Assembly: GCF_024498175.1 (NCBI RefSeq)
Contig: NZ_CP101823.1
Coordinates: 2,796,987-2,860,986 of the forward strand
Length of the DNA: 64,000 bases
Reading direction: 5' to 3'
Source: Haloplanus salinarum
Lineage (GTDB): Archaea > Halobacteriota > Halobacteria > Halobacteriales > Haloferacaceae
A program made the position numbers and the translations under genes. The notes beneath the pieces are model-generated. The model was not told the DNA's origin. It was given only the letters and a program-made list of their open reading frames with translations, and ran no database searches. This document shows positions 17,170 through 25,185 of this stretch, one piece after another (the first letter of the stretch is position 1; every line of letters starts with the position of its first letter).

Positions 17170-17750
17170 CGGGCGACGAGGGCGTCGCTGCGGACGATGG
17201 CGACCGTCGCGGCGACCTTCAGGCCGGCCACGGGCAGGAAGGGGACCACGACGGCCGACACGGCGGCGACGAGGCCGATAGCCTGGACGAGGGCGTAGCC
17301 GACGGCGCCGGCGGCGTAGACGACGGCCGTCCCCGCGACCAGCGCGAGGACGAGTCGCGGCACGGGGATAGCGTCGGGCGCGGTGAGGCCGTCGAGCCCG
17401 TGGGCGACGGCGCCGACGGTCATCGCGGCGAGCGGGAAGCCGATCAGGAAGCCGCCGGTCGGGCCGAGGACGACTCCCAGACCGGCGTTGCCGCCGGCGA
17501 AGACGGGGAGGCCGATCAGCCCCGCGAGCAGGTAGAGCGTGAAGGCCACGCCCGCCCACAGGGGGCCGAGGACGACCCCCGCGAGGTACACCCACAGCGT
17601 CTGGAGCGTGATCGGGACGTTCGGCGCGAGCGGGTGGACCATGTCCACGGGCGCCGTCGCGCTCGTCGCGGCGGCGAACAGCACCGCGCGGGCCACGTTG
17701 CCGGTGGCCTCCTCGCCGACCAGTTCGACCGAGTCCGTTGCGGTCGTCAT
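17166..17750 (-). CDS. bioY: Biotin transporter substrate-binding subunit BioY
   Basis: A 194-residue membrane protein and the S component for biotin. Family features are VPITLQTLWVYLAGVVLGP (about residues 48-66), LAGLIGLPVFAGGNAGLGVV then LGPTGGFLIGFPLAAM, which builds the biotin pocket. It is the first gene of the operon. ATG 17750 is preferred; a GTG at 17774 would add eight residues. The upstream region holds a partial palindrome around 17773-17786 that may be an operator. Confidence 0.93.
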   Translation of the reverse strand: MTTATDSVELVGEEATGNVARAVLFAAATSATAPVDMVHPLAPNVPITLQTLWVYLAGVVLGPLWAGVAFTLYLLAGLIGLPVFAGGNAGLGVVLGPTGGFLIGFPLAAMTVGAVAHGLDGLTAPDAIPVPRLVLALVAGTAVVYAAGAVGYALVQAIGLVAAVSAVVVPFLPVAGLKVAATVAIVRSDALVAR

Positions 17751-17772
17751 ACCGGCCCGACGCTCGTAAATC

Positions 17773-17786
17773 ACTTAGTACGTAGT
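17773..17786. promoter_or_regulatory. Candidate operator upstream of bioY
   Basis: acttagtacgtagt is an imperfect palindrome around a GTAC core with ACT/AGT ends, 23-36 bases before the bioY ATG, overlapping the position of a promoter element. Biotin transport operons are usually repressed by a biotin-sensing regulator; the site is only a candidate. Confidence 0.35.
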
Positions 17787-17842
17787 GGTTGACGGGACGG
17801 GTCGCCGACGGGTTTTTACCGCCGAGCGGGTTTCGTGTCAGT

Positions 17843-18445
17843 ATGGACGACAAGACCGCGGAGCTACGGGACGTCTTCCTCGATGCGACGGGGACGGAGA
17901 CGGTCACGGAGCGCCAGTCGGCGGCCCGCGGTTCGCTCGTCGACGCCGTCGATCCCGAGCGGGTGACCGCGCGCCTGCGGGAGTTGCTCGAGACGATGCG
18001 CGAGCGGTACGACTTCGAGACCGGCCTGGAGACGGAGGCGTACCTCCACCTCGTCGACGGCTTCCACGCGGGGGCGACCGACGCGGACCTCGCGGAACGG
18101 CTCGGAACCGACGTCGGGACGGTCGTCCGGGCGCGACTCGACTGTCACCTCGTCCGGGCGGACGACCGTGATCACCCCGCCTTCGCGGCGATCCGCGAGC
18201 GGATCGTCGACGGGGCGGACGACGAAGCCGTCGCCACGGACCTCGACTGCGACCCCGAGGCGGTCGCGCACGTCCGTCGCGTCGTGGCGGCGGACCGCGA
18301 GGCCACCCGCGCCAACGAGCGGTTCCGCGACGCCTTCGCCGACCTCCTGACGGACGCGGACCTCTCCGGGCGCCTGGCGCGTGACTCCCGCGAGGACGGC
18401 CTCCGCGAGGCGACCGAGGACATCGAGACGGACGTGTCGCTCTGA
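17843..18445 (+). CDS. Cmi4-like haloarchaeal protein upstream of mcm
   Basis: A 200-residue acidic helical protein. The N-terminus MDDKTAELRDVFLDATGTE followed by TVTERQSAARGSL resembles haloarchaeal proteins annotated as conditioned-medium-induced protein 4; that name comes from recall, not comparison. Residues about 65-110 (LVDGFHAGATDADLAERLGT) and 120-165 contain two helix-turn-helix-like repeats, with DDEAVATDLDCDPEAVAHVR as the second, so DNA binding is possible. The stop is 44 bases before mcm on the same strand, hence likely co-transcription with the replicative helicase. ATG 17843 follows an AT-rich ttttacc stretch at a leaderless distance. Confidence 0.7.
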   Translation: MDDKTAELRDVFLDATGTETVTERQSAARGSLVDAVDPERVTARLRELLETMRERYDFETGLETEAYLHLVDGFHAGATDADLAERLGTDVGTVVRARLDCHLVRADDRDHPAFAAIRERIVDGADDEAVATDLDCDPEAVAHVRRVVAADREATRANERFRDAFADLLTDADLSGRLARDSREDGLREATEDIETDVSL

Positions 18446-18489
18446 CTCCTTGCGAAGACTCTTAGGCGATCCGGAACCAGTGAGTGTCA

Positions 18490-21400
18490 ATGGCGCAGTC
18501 GTCGCAAAACCAGGAGTTGATCGACCGGTTCGTCAGGTTCTACCGGAACTACTACCGCGACGAGATCAGCCGCCTCGCCCAGCGCTACCCCAACGAACAG
18601 CGGTCCCTCCACGTCGACTACGACGACCTCTACACCTTCGATCAGGACCTCGCGGACGACTTCCTCTCCCAGCCGGAACAGATCGGCGAGTTCGCCGAGG
18701 AGGCCCTCCGGGTGTACGACCTGCCCGCGGACGTATCGCTCGGACAGGCCCACGTCCGCCTGCGGAACCTCCCCGACACGGTCGACATCCGCTCGATCCG
18801 CGTCCACGACAACCACGTCGGACGCCTGATCGCCGTCTCGGGCATCATCCGCAAGGCCACCGACGTCCGCCCGAAGATCACCGAGGCCGCCTTCGAGTGC
18901 CAGCGCTGTGGCACGATGACGTACATCCCCCAGTCCGACGGCGGCTTCCAGGAACCCCACGAGTGCCAGGGCTGTGAGCGACAGGGCCCCTTCCGCGTCA
19001 ACTACGACCAGTCGGAGTTCGTCGACTCCCAGAAGCTCCGGGTCCAGGAGTCACCCGAGGGCCTGCGCGGCGGGGAGACCCCCCAGAGCATCGACATCGA
19101 CATCGAGGACGACATCACCGGCGAGGTGACCGCGGGGGACCACGTCACCGTCACCGGCGTCCTCCACATCGACCAGGTGACGGAGGGCAACGAGAAGTCA
19201 CAGCTGTTCGACCTCTACATGGACGGGGTCAGCGTCGAGATCGAGGACGAACAGTTCGAGGACATGGAGATCAGCGAGGCGGACAAGCGAAACATCGTCG
19301 AACTGTCGAACCACCCCGACATCTACGAGGAGATGGTCGCCTCCGTCGCGCCCTCCATCTACGGCTACGACGAGGAGAAACTCGCGATGATCCTCCAGTT
19401 GTTCTCGGGCGTGACGAAGGAACTCCCCGACGGCTCGCGGATTCGGGGGGACCTGCATATGCTGTTGATCGGGGACCCCGGGACGGGGAAGTGCCTCGAT
19501 GGAGAGACCCTGGTGACGCTGGCTGACGGTCGTGAGGTGCCGATTCGAGCCCTCGTCGAACGGAATCTCGACGATCCGACGGCCGTGGACGACGGCGTCT
19601 ACGACGAGACGGACATCGATGTGGCCTCGGTCACGAAGGACGGGACGGTCACGACACGGCGAGCGACGAGAGTGTGGAAACGGGAGGCACCCGAGCGCCT
19701 ATATCGGATCCGGACGACGAGCGGTCGGGAAATCGAAGCGACGCCGTCGCATCCGCTGTTCGTACAGGACACTGGGCACCTCGAAGCGACCAGAGCCGAC
19801 GAACTCACCGTCGGCGACCGTGTCGCAGCACCGCGAAAACTCGACCTCAAGAGCAACGACACGCTCGATATCGGGTATCGGGAATCAAAAGCCCCGAACG
19901 CCGTCCGTCTCGACCTGCCGGATCGGTGGACACCCCGTCTTGCACGCCTCGTTGGATTCATCATTGCCGAAGGACACGCGGTCCGCCACGACGACAACAC
20001 CGCAGACGTTCGGATCACCAACCAAGACGACGAGATTCTGTCCGACGTCAGTCGGGCTCTGGACGACCTCGGACTGACGTACACCATCGATGAACCGCGG
20101 ACGGGTACCTCTGCAAGCAGAGTTCGATGTACGGCCAGCGAGTTCGTCAGTTTTCTCGAAGGCCTCGAGCCGGCGATCCTAGAAGGATCCGGGGAGCAGC
20201 GAGTCCCGGAGGCCGTGCGTACTGCGAGCGAAACGACCAAGCGGGAGTTCCTCCGCGCGTACGTCGACGGCGAAGGACACGTCTCGACGAAACAGCGTGA
20301 ACTCACCGTCGCGTCTATGAGTCCTGAACTGTTGGAGGGGATTCGATCACTCCTGTTGGATTTCGAGGTCCAATCGACGCTTGAACAGCGTTCCAACGGC
20401 AGCTATCGTCTCCGAATCAGCGGTAACAGTTTCGAGAGATACGTTCGCCGAATCGGCTTCGTCACCGATCGTAAGACGGTAGCAGCGGAGGCGTTCGAGT
20501 CGGTCCGCAGTAACACGAACGTCGATACTGTCCCCGACATCGGCGACGACCTCCGGCGGATCCGCGAACGGCTTCACCTCTCGCAGTTCGACTGTGGCGT
20601 CCCGCGAACGACGTACCAACACTACGAACGCGGCGACCGGAATCCGAGCAGAGGGAGCCTCGAAACGATCGTCGAGGCGTTTCGGGAACGTCTCGACTGG
20701 CTCCGAGCGCAACGAGAGCAGTTGCAGGACGGGAACTGGGAGGCCGTCGAAACGGTTCGAGACGATCTGAACCTCTCCCAGACGGAACTCGCTTCTGGGA
20801 TGGACATCTCCCAGACCGCGGTGAGCTATTACGAACGGACTGACGCCGTACCTGATGGTGGAAGCGTCACCAGTGCAAAGAGTGTGCTACTCGACAGCAT
20901 CGACGAAGCGCTCGACGTCTCGGAGACCGTCGAGAAGCTAGCGGCGTGCTGTACTAACGACGTGATCTGGGAGCGGATCGAGTCAATCGAAGCCGTCGAA
21001 CCGGACGACGACTGGGTGTACGACCTCGAAGTCGTCGGCACACACACGTACCTCGCCAACGGGCTCGTCTCACACAACTCGCAGTTGCTCTCGTACATCC
21101 GCAACATCGCCCCCCGCTCCGTCTACACCTCGGGGAAGGGCTCCAGTTCCGCGGGGCTCACGGCCGCCGCCGTTCGCGACGACTTCGGCGAGGGGCAACA
21201 GTGGAGCCTCGAAGCGGGCGCCCTGGTGTTGGCCGACCAGGGCATCGCCGCGGTCGACGAACTCGACAAGATGCGACCGGAGGATCGGTCGGCCATGCAC
21301 CAGGCGCTCGAGCAGCAGGAGATTTCGATTTCCAAGGCCGGCATCAACGCCACCCTCAAGTCCCGCTGTTCGCTCCTCGGCGCCGCGAACCCCAAGTACG

Positions 21401-22188
21401 GCCGGTTCGACCAGTACGAACCCATCGGCGAACAGATCGACCTCGAACCCGCCCTGATCTCGCGGTTCGACCTCATCTTCACCGTCACCGACCAGCCCGA
21501 CCCGGAGGAGGACGCCGCCCTCGCGGAGCACATCCTGCGGACGAACTACGCGGGCGAGTTGAACACCCAGCGGACGGAGGTGGCGAACGCCAACCACAGC
21601 CAGGAGGAGGTCGAATCGGTGACTGACACGGTCGATCCGGCCATCGACCCCGAACTGCTGCGGAAGTATATCGCGTACGCCAAACGAACCTGCTATCCGA
21701 CGATGGACGACGAGGCGAAGTCGGCCATCCGCGATTTCTACGTCGACCTCCGGGCGAAGGGCGCCGACGAGGACGCTCCGGTGCCGGTCACCGCCCGCAA
21801 GCTGGAGGCGCTGGTGCGGCTGGCGGAGGCGAGCGCGCGCGTCCGGCTCTCGGATACCGTCGAGCGCAAGGACGCCGAGCGCGTGATCGACATCGTCCGC
21901 TCCTGTCTGCAGGACATCGGGGTCGACCCCGAGACGGGCGAGTTCGACGCCGACGTCATCGAGACTGGGACCTCCAAGAGCCAGCGCGACCGCATTAAGA
22001 GCATCAAGGACGTCATCGAGACGGTCGACGCCGAGTACGAGGGCGAGGCCGGCGCGCCGCTCGACGCCATCGTCGAGCGCGCACAGGCCGAGGGCATCGA
22101 GGAGGAGAAGGTGATGGATCAGATCGAGCAGCTGCGCCGGAAAGGCGACGTGTACAGTCCGAAGACGGACCAGTACAAGGTGGTCTGA
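18490..22188 (+). CDS. mcm: Replicative DNA helicase MCM, intein-containing precursor
   Basis: A 1232-residue precursor: extein residues 1-334 and 864-1232 (703 residues, normal for haloarchaeal MCM) and a 529-residue intein. The N-terminal domain carries a four-cysteine zinc site (CQRCG and CQGC, residues about 137-160). The ATPase Walker A is GDPGTGK followed after splicing by SQLL; Walker B is AAVDELDKM and the arginine-finger region is LISRFDLIF. The winged helix is at the C-terminus. MCM forms the hexameric fork helicase. Because the intein splits the P-loop, splicing is needed for activity. ATG 18490 was chosen; a GTG six bases upstream is possible. The stop overlaps the next gene's ATG. 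Confidence 0.97.
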   Translation: MAQSSQNQELIDRFVRFYRNYYRDEISRLAQRYPNEQRSLHVDYDDLYTFDQDLADDFLSQPEQIGEFAEEALRVYDLPADVSLGQAHVRLRNLPDTVDIRSIRVHDNHVGRLIAVSGIIRKATDVRPKITEAAFECQRCGTMTYIPQSDGGFQEPHECQGCERQGPFRVNYDQSEFVDSQKLRVQESPEGLRGGETPQSIDIDIEDDITGEVTAGDHVTVTGVLHIDQVTEGNEKSQLFDLYMDGVSVEIEDEQFEDMEISEADKRNIVELSNHPDIYEEMVASVAPSIYGYDEEKLAMILQLFSGVTKELPDGSRIRGDLHMLLIGDPGTGKCLDGETLVTLADGREVPIRALVERNLDDPTAVDDGVYDETDIDVASVTKDGTVTTRRATRVWKREAPERLYRIRTTSGREIEATPSHPLFVQDTGHLEATRADELTVGDRVAAPRKLDLKSNDTLDIGYRESKAPNAVRLDLPDRWTPRLARLVGFIIAEGHAVRHDDNTADVRITNQDDEILSDVSRALDDLGLTYTIDEPRTGTSASRVRCTASEFVSFLEGLEPAILEGSGEQRVPEAVRTASETTKREFLRAYVDGEGHVSTKQRELTVASMSPELLEGIRSLLLDFEVQSTLEQRSNGSYRLRISGNSFERYVRRIGFVTDRKTVAAEAFESVRSNTNVDTVPDIGDDLRRIRERLHLSQFDCGVPRTTYQHYERGDRNPSRGSLETIVEAFRERLDWLRAQREQLQDGNWEAVETVRDDLNLSQTELASGMDISQTAVSYYERTDAVPDGGSVTSAKSVLLDSIDEALDVSETVEKLAACCTNDVIWERIESIEAVEPDDDWVYDLEVVGTHTYLANGLVSHNSQLLSYIRNIAPRSVYTSGKGSSSAGLTAAAVRDDFGEGQQWSLEAGALVLADQGIAAVDELDKMRPEDRSAMHQALEQQEISISKAGINATLKSRCSLLGAANPKYGRFDQYEPIGEQIDLEPALISRFDLIFTVTDQPDPEEDAALAEHILRTNYAGELNTQRTEVANANHSQEEVESVTDTVDPAIDPELLRKYIAYAKRTCYPTMDDEAKSAIRDFYVDLRAKGADEDAPVPVTARKLEALVRLAEASARVRLSDTVERKDAERVIDIVRSCLQDIGVDPETGEFDADVIETGTSKSQRDRIKSIKDVIETVDAEYEGEAGAPLDAIVERAQAEGIEEEKVMDQIEQLRRKGDVYSPKTDQYKVV
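19492..21078 (+). other. MCM intein with LAGLIDADG endonuclease and two HTH segments
   Basis: The coding sequence for a 529-residue intein (residues 335-863 of the precursor). It starts with Cys (CLDGETLVTLADG), has block B EATPSHPLFV, and ends with THTYLANGLVSHN before a Ser +1 residue, all as required for splicing. The endonuclease is LAGLIDADG type: LVGFIIAEGHA near residue 487 and FLRAYVDGEGHV near 587. Between the endonuclease and the C-terminal splicing block lie two XRE-like helix-turn-helix segments: RIRERLHLSQFDCGVP near 688 and LNLSQTELASGMDISQTAVS near 760. Its GC content and codon choice are visibly lower than in the exteins, as expected for a mobile insert. Confidence 0.93.
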
Positions 22189-22469
22189 TGGACCGCATCT
22201 CCGCGATCAGGAACGTCGAGGAGGCGCTCCGGGCGTTCGAGGCGGGGGAGGCGGACCTCGCGGCGACCGAGGAGCGCGTGCTCGCCGCGCTCCGGACGTA
22301 CGCGACGGAGTTCGAGGACGGGAGCGGTCTCGGCGCGTACGTGGGCCGCGGGGCGGAGGCCGTCGAGGACGTGGTGGTGATCGCGTCGTCGCCGGCCGAG
22401 GCGCGTGATCGGATCGCCGACCACGCCCCGGCGGCGCCGTCGTCGTTCGACGTCGAACGCCTGGACTGA
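22188..22469 (+). CDS. Conserved haloarchaeal small protein downstream of mcm
   Basis: A 93-residue acidic helical protein (RNVEEALRAFEAGEADLAAT then EERVLAALRTYATEFE). The ATG overlaps the mcm stop codon (the A of TGA is the A of ATG), so translation is probably coupled. It is the first member of a five-gene run of uncharacterised haloarchaeal proteins that follows mcm and ends at MinD. No catalytic or metal-binding motif is visible. Function unknown; the location suggests a link to replication or cell division. Confidence 0.75.
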   Translation: MDRISAIRNVEEALRAFEAGEADLAATEERVLAALRTYATEFEDGSGLGAYVGRGAEAVEDVVVIASSPAEARDRIADHAPAAPSSFDVERLD

Positions 22470-22520
22470 CTGCCGGTACCGTCAGGATTAGGTGATCGGT
22501 CGCGACACGGGACGGCAACG

Positions 22521-22859
22521 GTGCTACTCGTCGTCACGTACTCGCGGGACGCACGCACCACGCTCCGGAACGTCTGTCGCAGCCACGAGGGGACGGTGGT
22601 CCGACGGTTCGGGCGGGCAGCGCTGCTGGAGGAGACCGAGCTGGGAGCGTTTCTCGCCTTGCGGCTCCGGGCGAAACACGGCGACGATACGCAGATCGAA
22701 CGCACGCACCCGTTCAACGAGTTCCAGGCGGTCCCCGATCCGGTGCGGACCGCCGCCACGGCCTACGAGGATCGCGAGACGCCGAGCACGCCGTACGCCA
22801 AGTTCGCGGCGGGGACCGAGCATCCCGATCCGGAGGCGATGCGCGATGCCGACCTGTAG
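22521..22859 (+). CDS. Conserved haloarchaeal hypothetical protein
   Basis: A 112-residue protein beginning at GTG 22521 with LLVVTYSRDARTTLRNVCRS. It has a mixed alpha/beta pattern (VVRRFGRAALLEETELGAFL, then ALRLRAKHGDD) and an acidic tail. A cysteine at residue 19 is the only one. No family function is known. It lies 51 bases after the previous small gene and 30 bases before the coiled-coil gene on the same strand, in the same run. The GTG start was chosen since the hydrophobic first strand begins there. Confidence 0.7.
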   Translation: MLLVVTYSRDARTTLRNVCRSHEGTVVRRFGRAALLEETELGAFLALRLRAKHGDDTQIERTHPFNEFQAVPDPVRTAATAYEDRETPSTPYAKFAAGTEHPDPEAMRDADL

Positions 22860-22889
22860 GCGGGGGCGAACCGAAGGGGAACGACACGG

Positions 22890-23714
22890 ATGCGGGTGAG
22901 GATCGACGGGGACGTCCACGAGGGGCGTGCGATCGACCTCCGCGGTGTCGACACGGCGGCGCTCGTCCGGGCGATCCGCGGTGCGGAGGCGCCGATCCGG
23001 GTCGAGTGCCCCACGCCGGGAGCCGTCCACGAACACGTCGCCCGGCTCCCGCCGTCGGCGTTCGACCGGCGGGCGGCGCTCGCCGACGCGGCACGGGCGC
23101 GGGGTCACGAGGCCGAGACGGCGGCCGAACTCGAGACGGCGCGGCGGGAACTGGCCGCAGCGTCGCCGCCGACGGTCGACGTCCGGGAGGCGCGTCGGCG
23201 TGTCGCGGCGGCGGGCGCCGAGGAGGAGCGCCTCCGGGAGCGCGTCGCCGAACTCCGGGGGCGGATGCAGGCGCGGCGCGAGACGGGCGCCGGCACGACG
23301 GCGGTCGAAGCGCAGTTGGAGGCGGCGACGAGCGACCTCGCGGAGGCCGAAACCGAGCGAATCGCGGCCGAACAGGCGCTCGACCGCGCGGAACGGGCGG
23401 CACGGGAGGCCCGCGACCGGCGCGAGAAGCGCCTCGAACTCGAGGATCGGGTGGCGAACCTCGAACGGCGGGTCCGCGAGGAACTGGCGGCCGCGGTGTG
23501 GGGGGCGTTCCGGTCGGCCGTCGAGGCGGTCCCGGGGAGCGCGACGGTCGGCGAGTCGCCCGGGGACTACGACGGCGACGCGACGACCGCCGCGCTCGGT
23601 GTGGCTCGCCTCGCCCCCCTCGACGCGCCGGTCGTCGTCGAGAGTCTCGACCGCGTTGCGGGGGCTGCGGCGGCGGCGACGACCCTCGACGCGCCGGTGA
23701 TTTATGTTCGGTGA
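22890..23714 (+). CDS. Coiled-coil haloarchaeal protein of unknown function
   Basis: A 274-residue protein in three parts: an N-terminal alpha/beta portion (residues 1-60, VRIDGDVHEGRAIDLRG), a long charged coiled coil (about 60-205, rich in Arg, Glu and Ala with AELETARRELAAASPPTV and LERRVREELAAAVWGAF), and a C-terminal alpha/beta part with TAALGVARLAPLDAPVVVE. The last part ends in the hydrophobic LDAPVIYVR. The shape is that of a structural or scaffolding protein. It ends 17 bases before the next gene in the run between mcm and minD. Function unknown. Confidence 0.7.
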   Translation: MRVRIDGDVHEGRAIDLRGVDTAALVRAIRGAEAPIRVECPTPGAVHEHVARLPPSAFDRRAALADAARARGHEAETAAELETARRELAAASPPTVDVREARRRVAAAGAEEERLRERVAELRGRMQARRETGAGTTAVEAQLEAATSDLAEAETERIAAEQALDRAERAAREARDRREKRLELEDRVANLERRVREELAAAVWGAFRSAVEAVPGSATVGESPGDYDGDATTAALGVARLAPLDAPVVVESLDRVAGAAAAATTLDAPVIYVR

Positions 23715-23731
23715 CGCGGCCAGTCCGGGTC

Positions 23732-24493
23732 ATGGAGTCCGACTGGACGCTCACGCGGCTCGACGGCCGCGACGACGTCGCCCTCGTGACGGTCGAACTG
23801 CACAACCCGTCGCCGGTCGACCGCCGGGTCAGGGTGACGAACCGGCTGTCCGGCCCGCTCCTGCCCCCGCGCCGCGCCGGCGTGCCGGAACGAGGATGGG
23901 ACGCCGACGGGTTCACGGGCGTCGTTCCCGCCGGCGACCGCCTCGCGCTCGGGTACGCCTGCCCGGCGCCCGACGAACGCCCGCCGGTCGAGATCAGCGA
24001 CGAGGGGCGGGCAACGACCGAGGAATCGGGGGCGACGGTCGCGGCAGCGATCCGTGGGTTGGCCGAGGCGCGCCCGCCGGCCGACGCGCTGCCGGACGGG
24101 CCGGCAACGAGCGAGGCGGACGGGACGGACACGGGGGACCGGAACGGCGGGTCGGAGGAGCGGACCTGCGAACCGCCGTCACCGAACGGGGACCCGCCGG
24201 CGACCGAGTGCGAACCGCCGTCACCGAACGGTGGGTCGCCGACGGTGGCGCCGCCGGCGGTCGAGTCGTGGCTGGCGGCGGCCGAACGGCGGATCGAACG
24301 CGGCGAGCGACTGACGGACGCGTCGGCCGAGACGGTCGCGTCCGCGCTCGACGGCGGCGACGTCGCCGACCTCGGCGACCGGATCGCGGCCGACGCCGAA
24401 CGGCTCCGGGCCGTCGCGGAGCGGGCGGAGGGACTCGCGGAGCGGGCGGGAGCGGTCGACGTGCCCCACGCGGCCCTCCGGAGGCTCGCGTGA
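23732..24493 (+). CDS. Haloarchaeal protein with internal proline-rich repeat
   Basis: A 253-residue protein. Residues 1-100 form an immunoglobulin-like beta region (LVTVELHNPSPVDRRVRVTN). A low-complexity linker of about 60 residues follows, containing a 14-codon duplication (CEPPSPNGDPPATE then CEPPSPNG), and finally a helical C-terminal region (SWLAAAERRIERGERLTDAS). The ATG at 23732 was chosen over longer readings since the upstream frame overlaps the previous gene. The stop TGA overlaps the GTG start of minD by three bases, so the two proteins are very probably made together. Function unknown. Confidence 0.7.
   Translation: MESDWTLTRLDGRDDVALVTVELHNPSPVDRRVRVTNRLSGPLLPPRRAGVPERGWDADGFTGVVPAGDRLALGYACPAPDERPPVEISDEGRATTEESGATVAAAIRGLAEARPPADALPDGPATSEADGTDTGDRNGGSEERTCEPPSPNGDPPATECEPPSPNGGSPTVAPPAVESWLAAAERRIERGERLTDASAETVASALDGGDVADLGDRIAADAERLRAVAERAEGLAERAGAVDVPHAALRRLA
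24167..24231 (+). repeat. Direct repeat of 23 bases within a coding linker
   Basis: Two copies beginning tgcgaaccgccgtcaccgaa (24167-24189 and 24209-24231) with a 42-base period, so the reading frame is kept and the protein gains a second CEPPSPNG unit. Confidence 0.85.
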
Positions 24494-25185
24494 TCGTCGC
24501 CGTCGCCGGCGGGAAAGGTGGCGTGGGGAAGACGACTGTCGCGTACAACCTGGGGGCGGCACTCGACGCCGTTGTCGTCGACGCCGACCTGGGGATGGCC
24601 GACCTCCCCCGCGGTCGGGGGCCGGACCTCCACGACGTCCTCGCGGGGCGGGCGGCCCCGACGGAGGCCGTCCGCCACGGACGGGTGTCGTTGTTGCCCT
24701 GTGGTCGCTCGCTCGCCGGCGCCCGCGCGGCGGACGTCCGCGAACTCGCTGACGCGCTCCGGACGGTGGCGTCACGAGCCGGCGACGTGATCGTCGACTG
24801 CCCGGCCGGCCTCCGTGCCGACGTGGGGGTCCCCCTCGCCGTCGCCGACGCCTGCGTCCTCGTGGCGTCGCCCCGACGGTTCGCGTTAGCCGACGTGGTC
24901 CGAACGCGGGAGTTGGCGCGGGAACTCGACGCGGGGCTGGTCGGCGTCGTGCTCAACCGGACGACCGGCGACGACGACCCGCCGGTGGACGCGCTCCGGC
25001 GGACGCTCGGGGCGCCAGTCTCGGCGGTGCCGGCCGACCCGCGCGTCGGTCGGTCCGTCGACGACGAGCGGCCGATGGTGTCGGCGTCGCCGGATTCGAA
25101 CGCCGCCGCGGCGTTTCGCTCGCTCGGCGACGCGGTTCGGACCTGCGAGCGGGAGCGTGGCGGTCACTCCGTCAGCAGCGCGTAG
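24490..25185 (+). CDS. minD: MinD-like ATPase
   Basis: A 231-residue P-loop ATPase of the MinD/ParA family starting at GTG 24490. The deviant Walker A is GKGGVGKTT (residues 8-16) with both the signature Lys9 and P-loop Lys14; switch I is DADLGMADL and switch II is VIVDCPAGLRAD. The C-terminus lacks a clear amphipathic membrane-targeting helix (ends RGGHSVSSA). Haloarchaeal MinD paralogues position cell-surface or polar structures rather than the division site, by published work on other members. It is the last gene of the run that follows mcm, and its end overlaps the convergent TFB gene by 22 bases. The symbol denotes the family. Confidence 0.88.
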   Translation: MIVAVAGGKGGVGKTTVAYNLGAALDAVVVDADLGMADLPRGRGPDLHDVLAGRAAPTEAVRHGRVSLLPCGRSLAGARAADVRELADALRTVASRAGDVIVDCPAGLRADVGVPLAVADACVLVASPRRFALADVVRTRELARELDAGLVGVVLNRTTGDDDPPVDALRRTLGAPVSAVPADPRVGRSVDDERPMVSASPDSNAAAAFRSLGDAVRTCERERGGHSVSSA

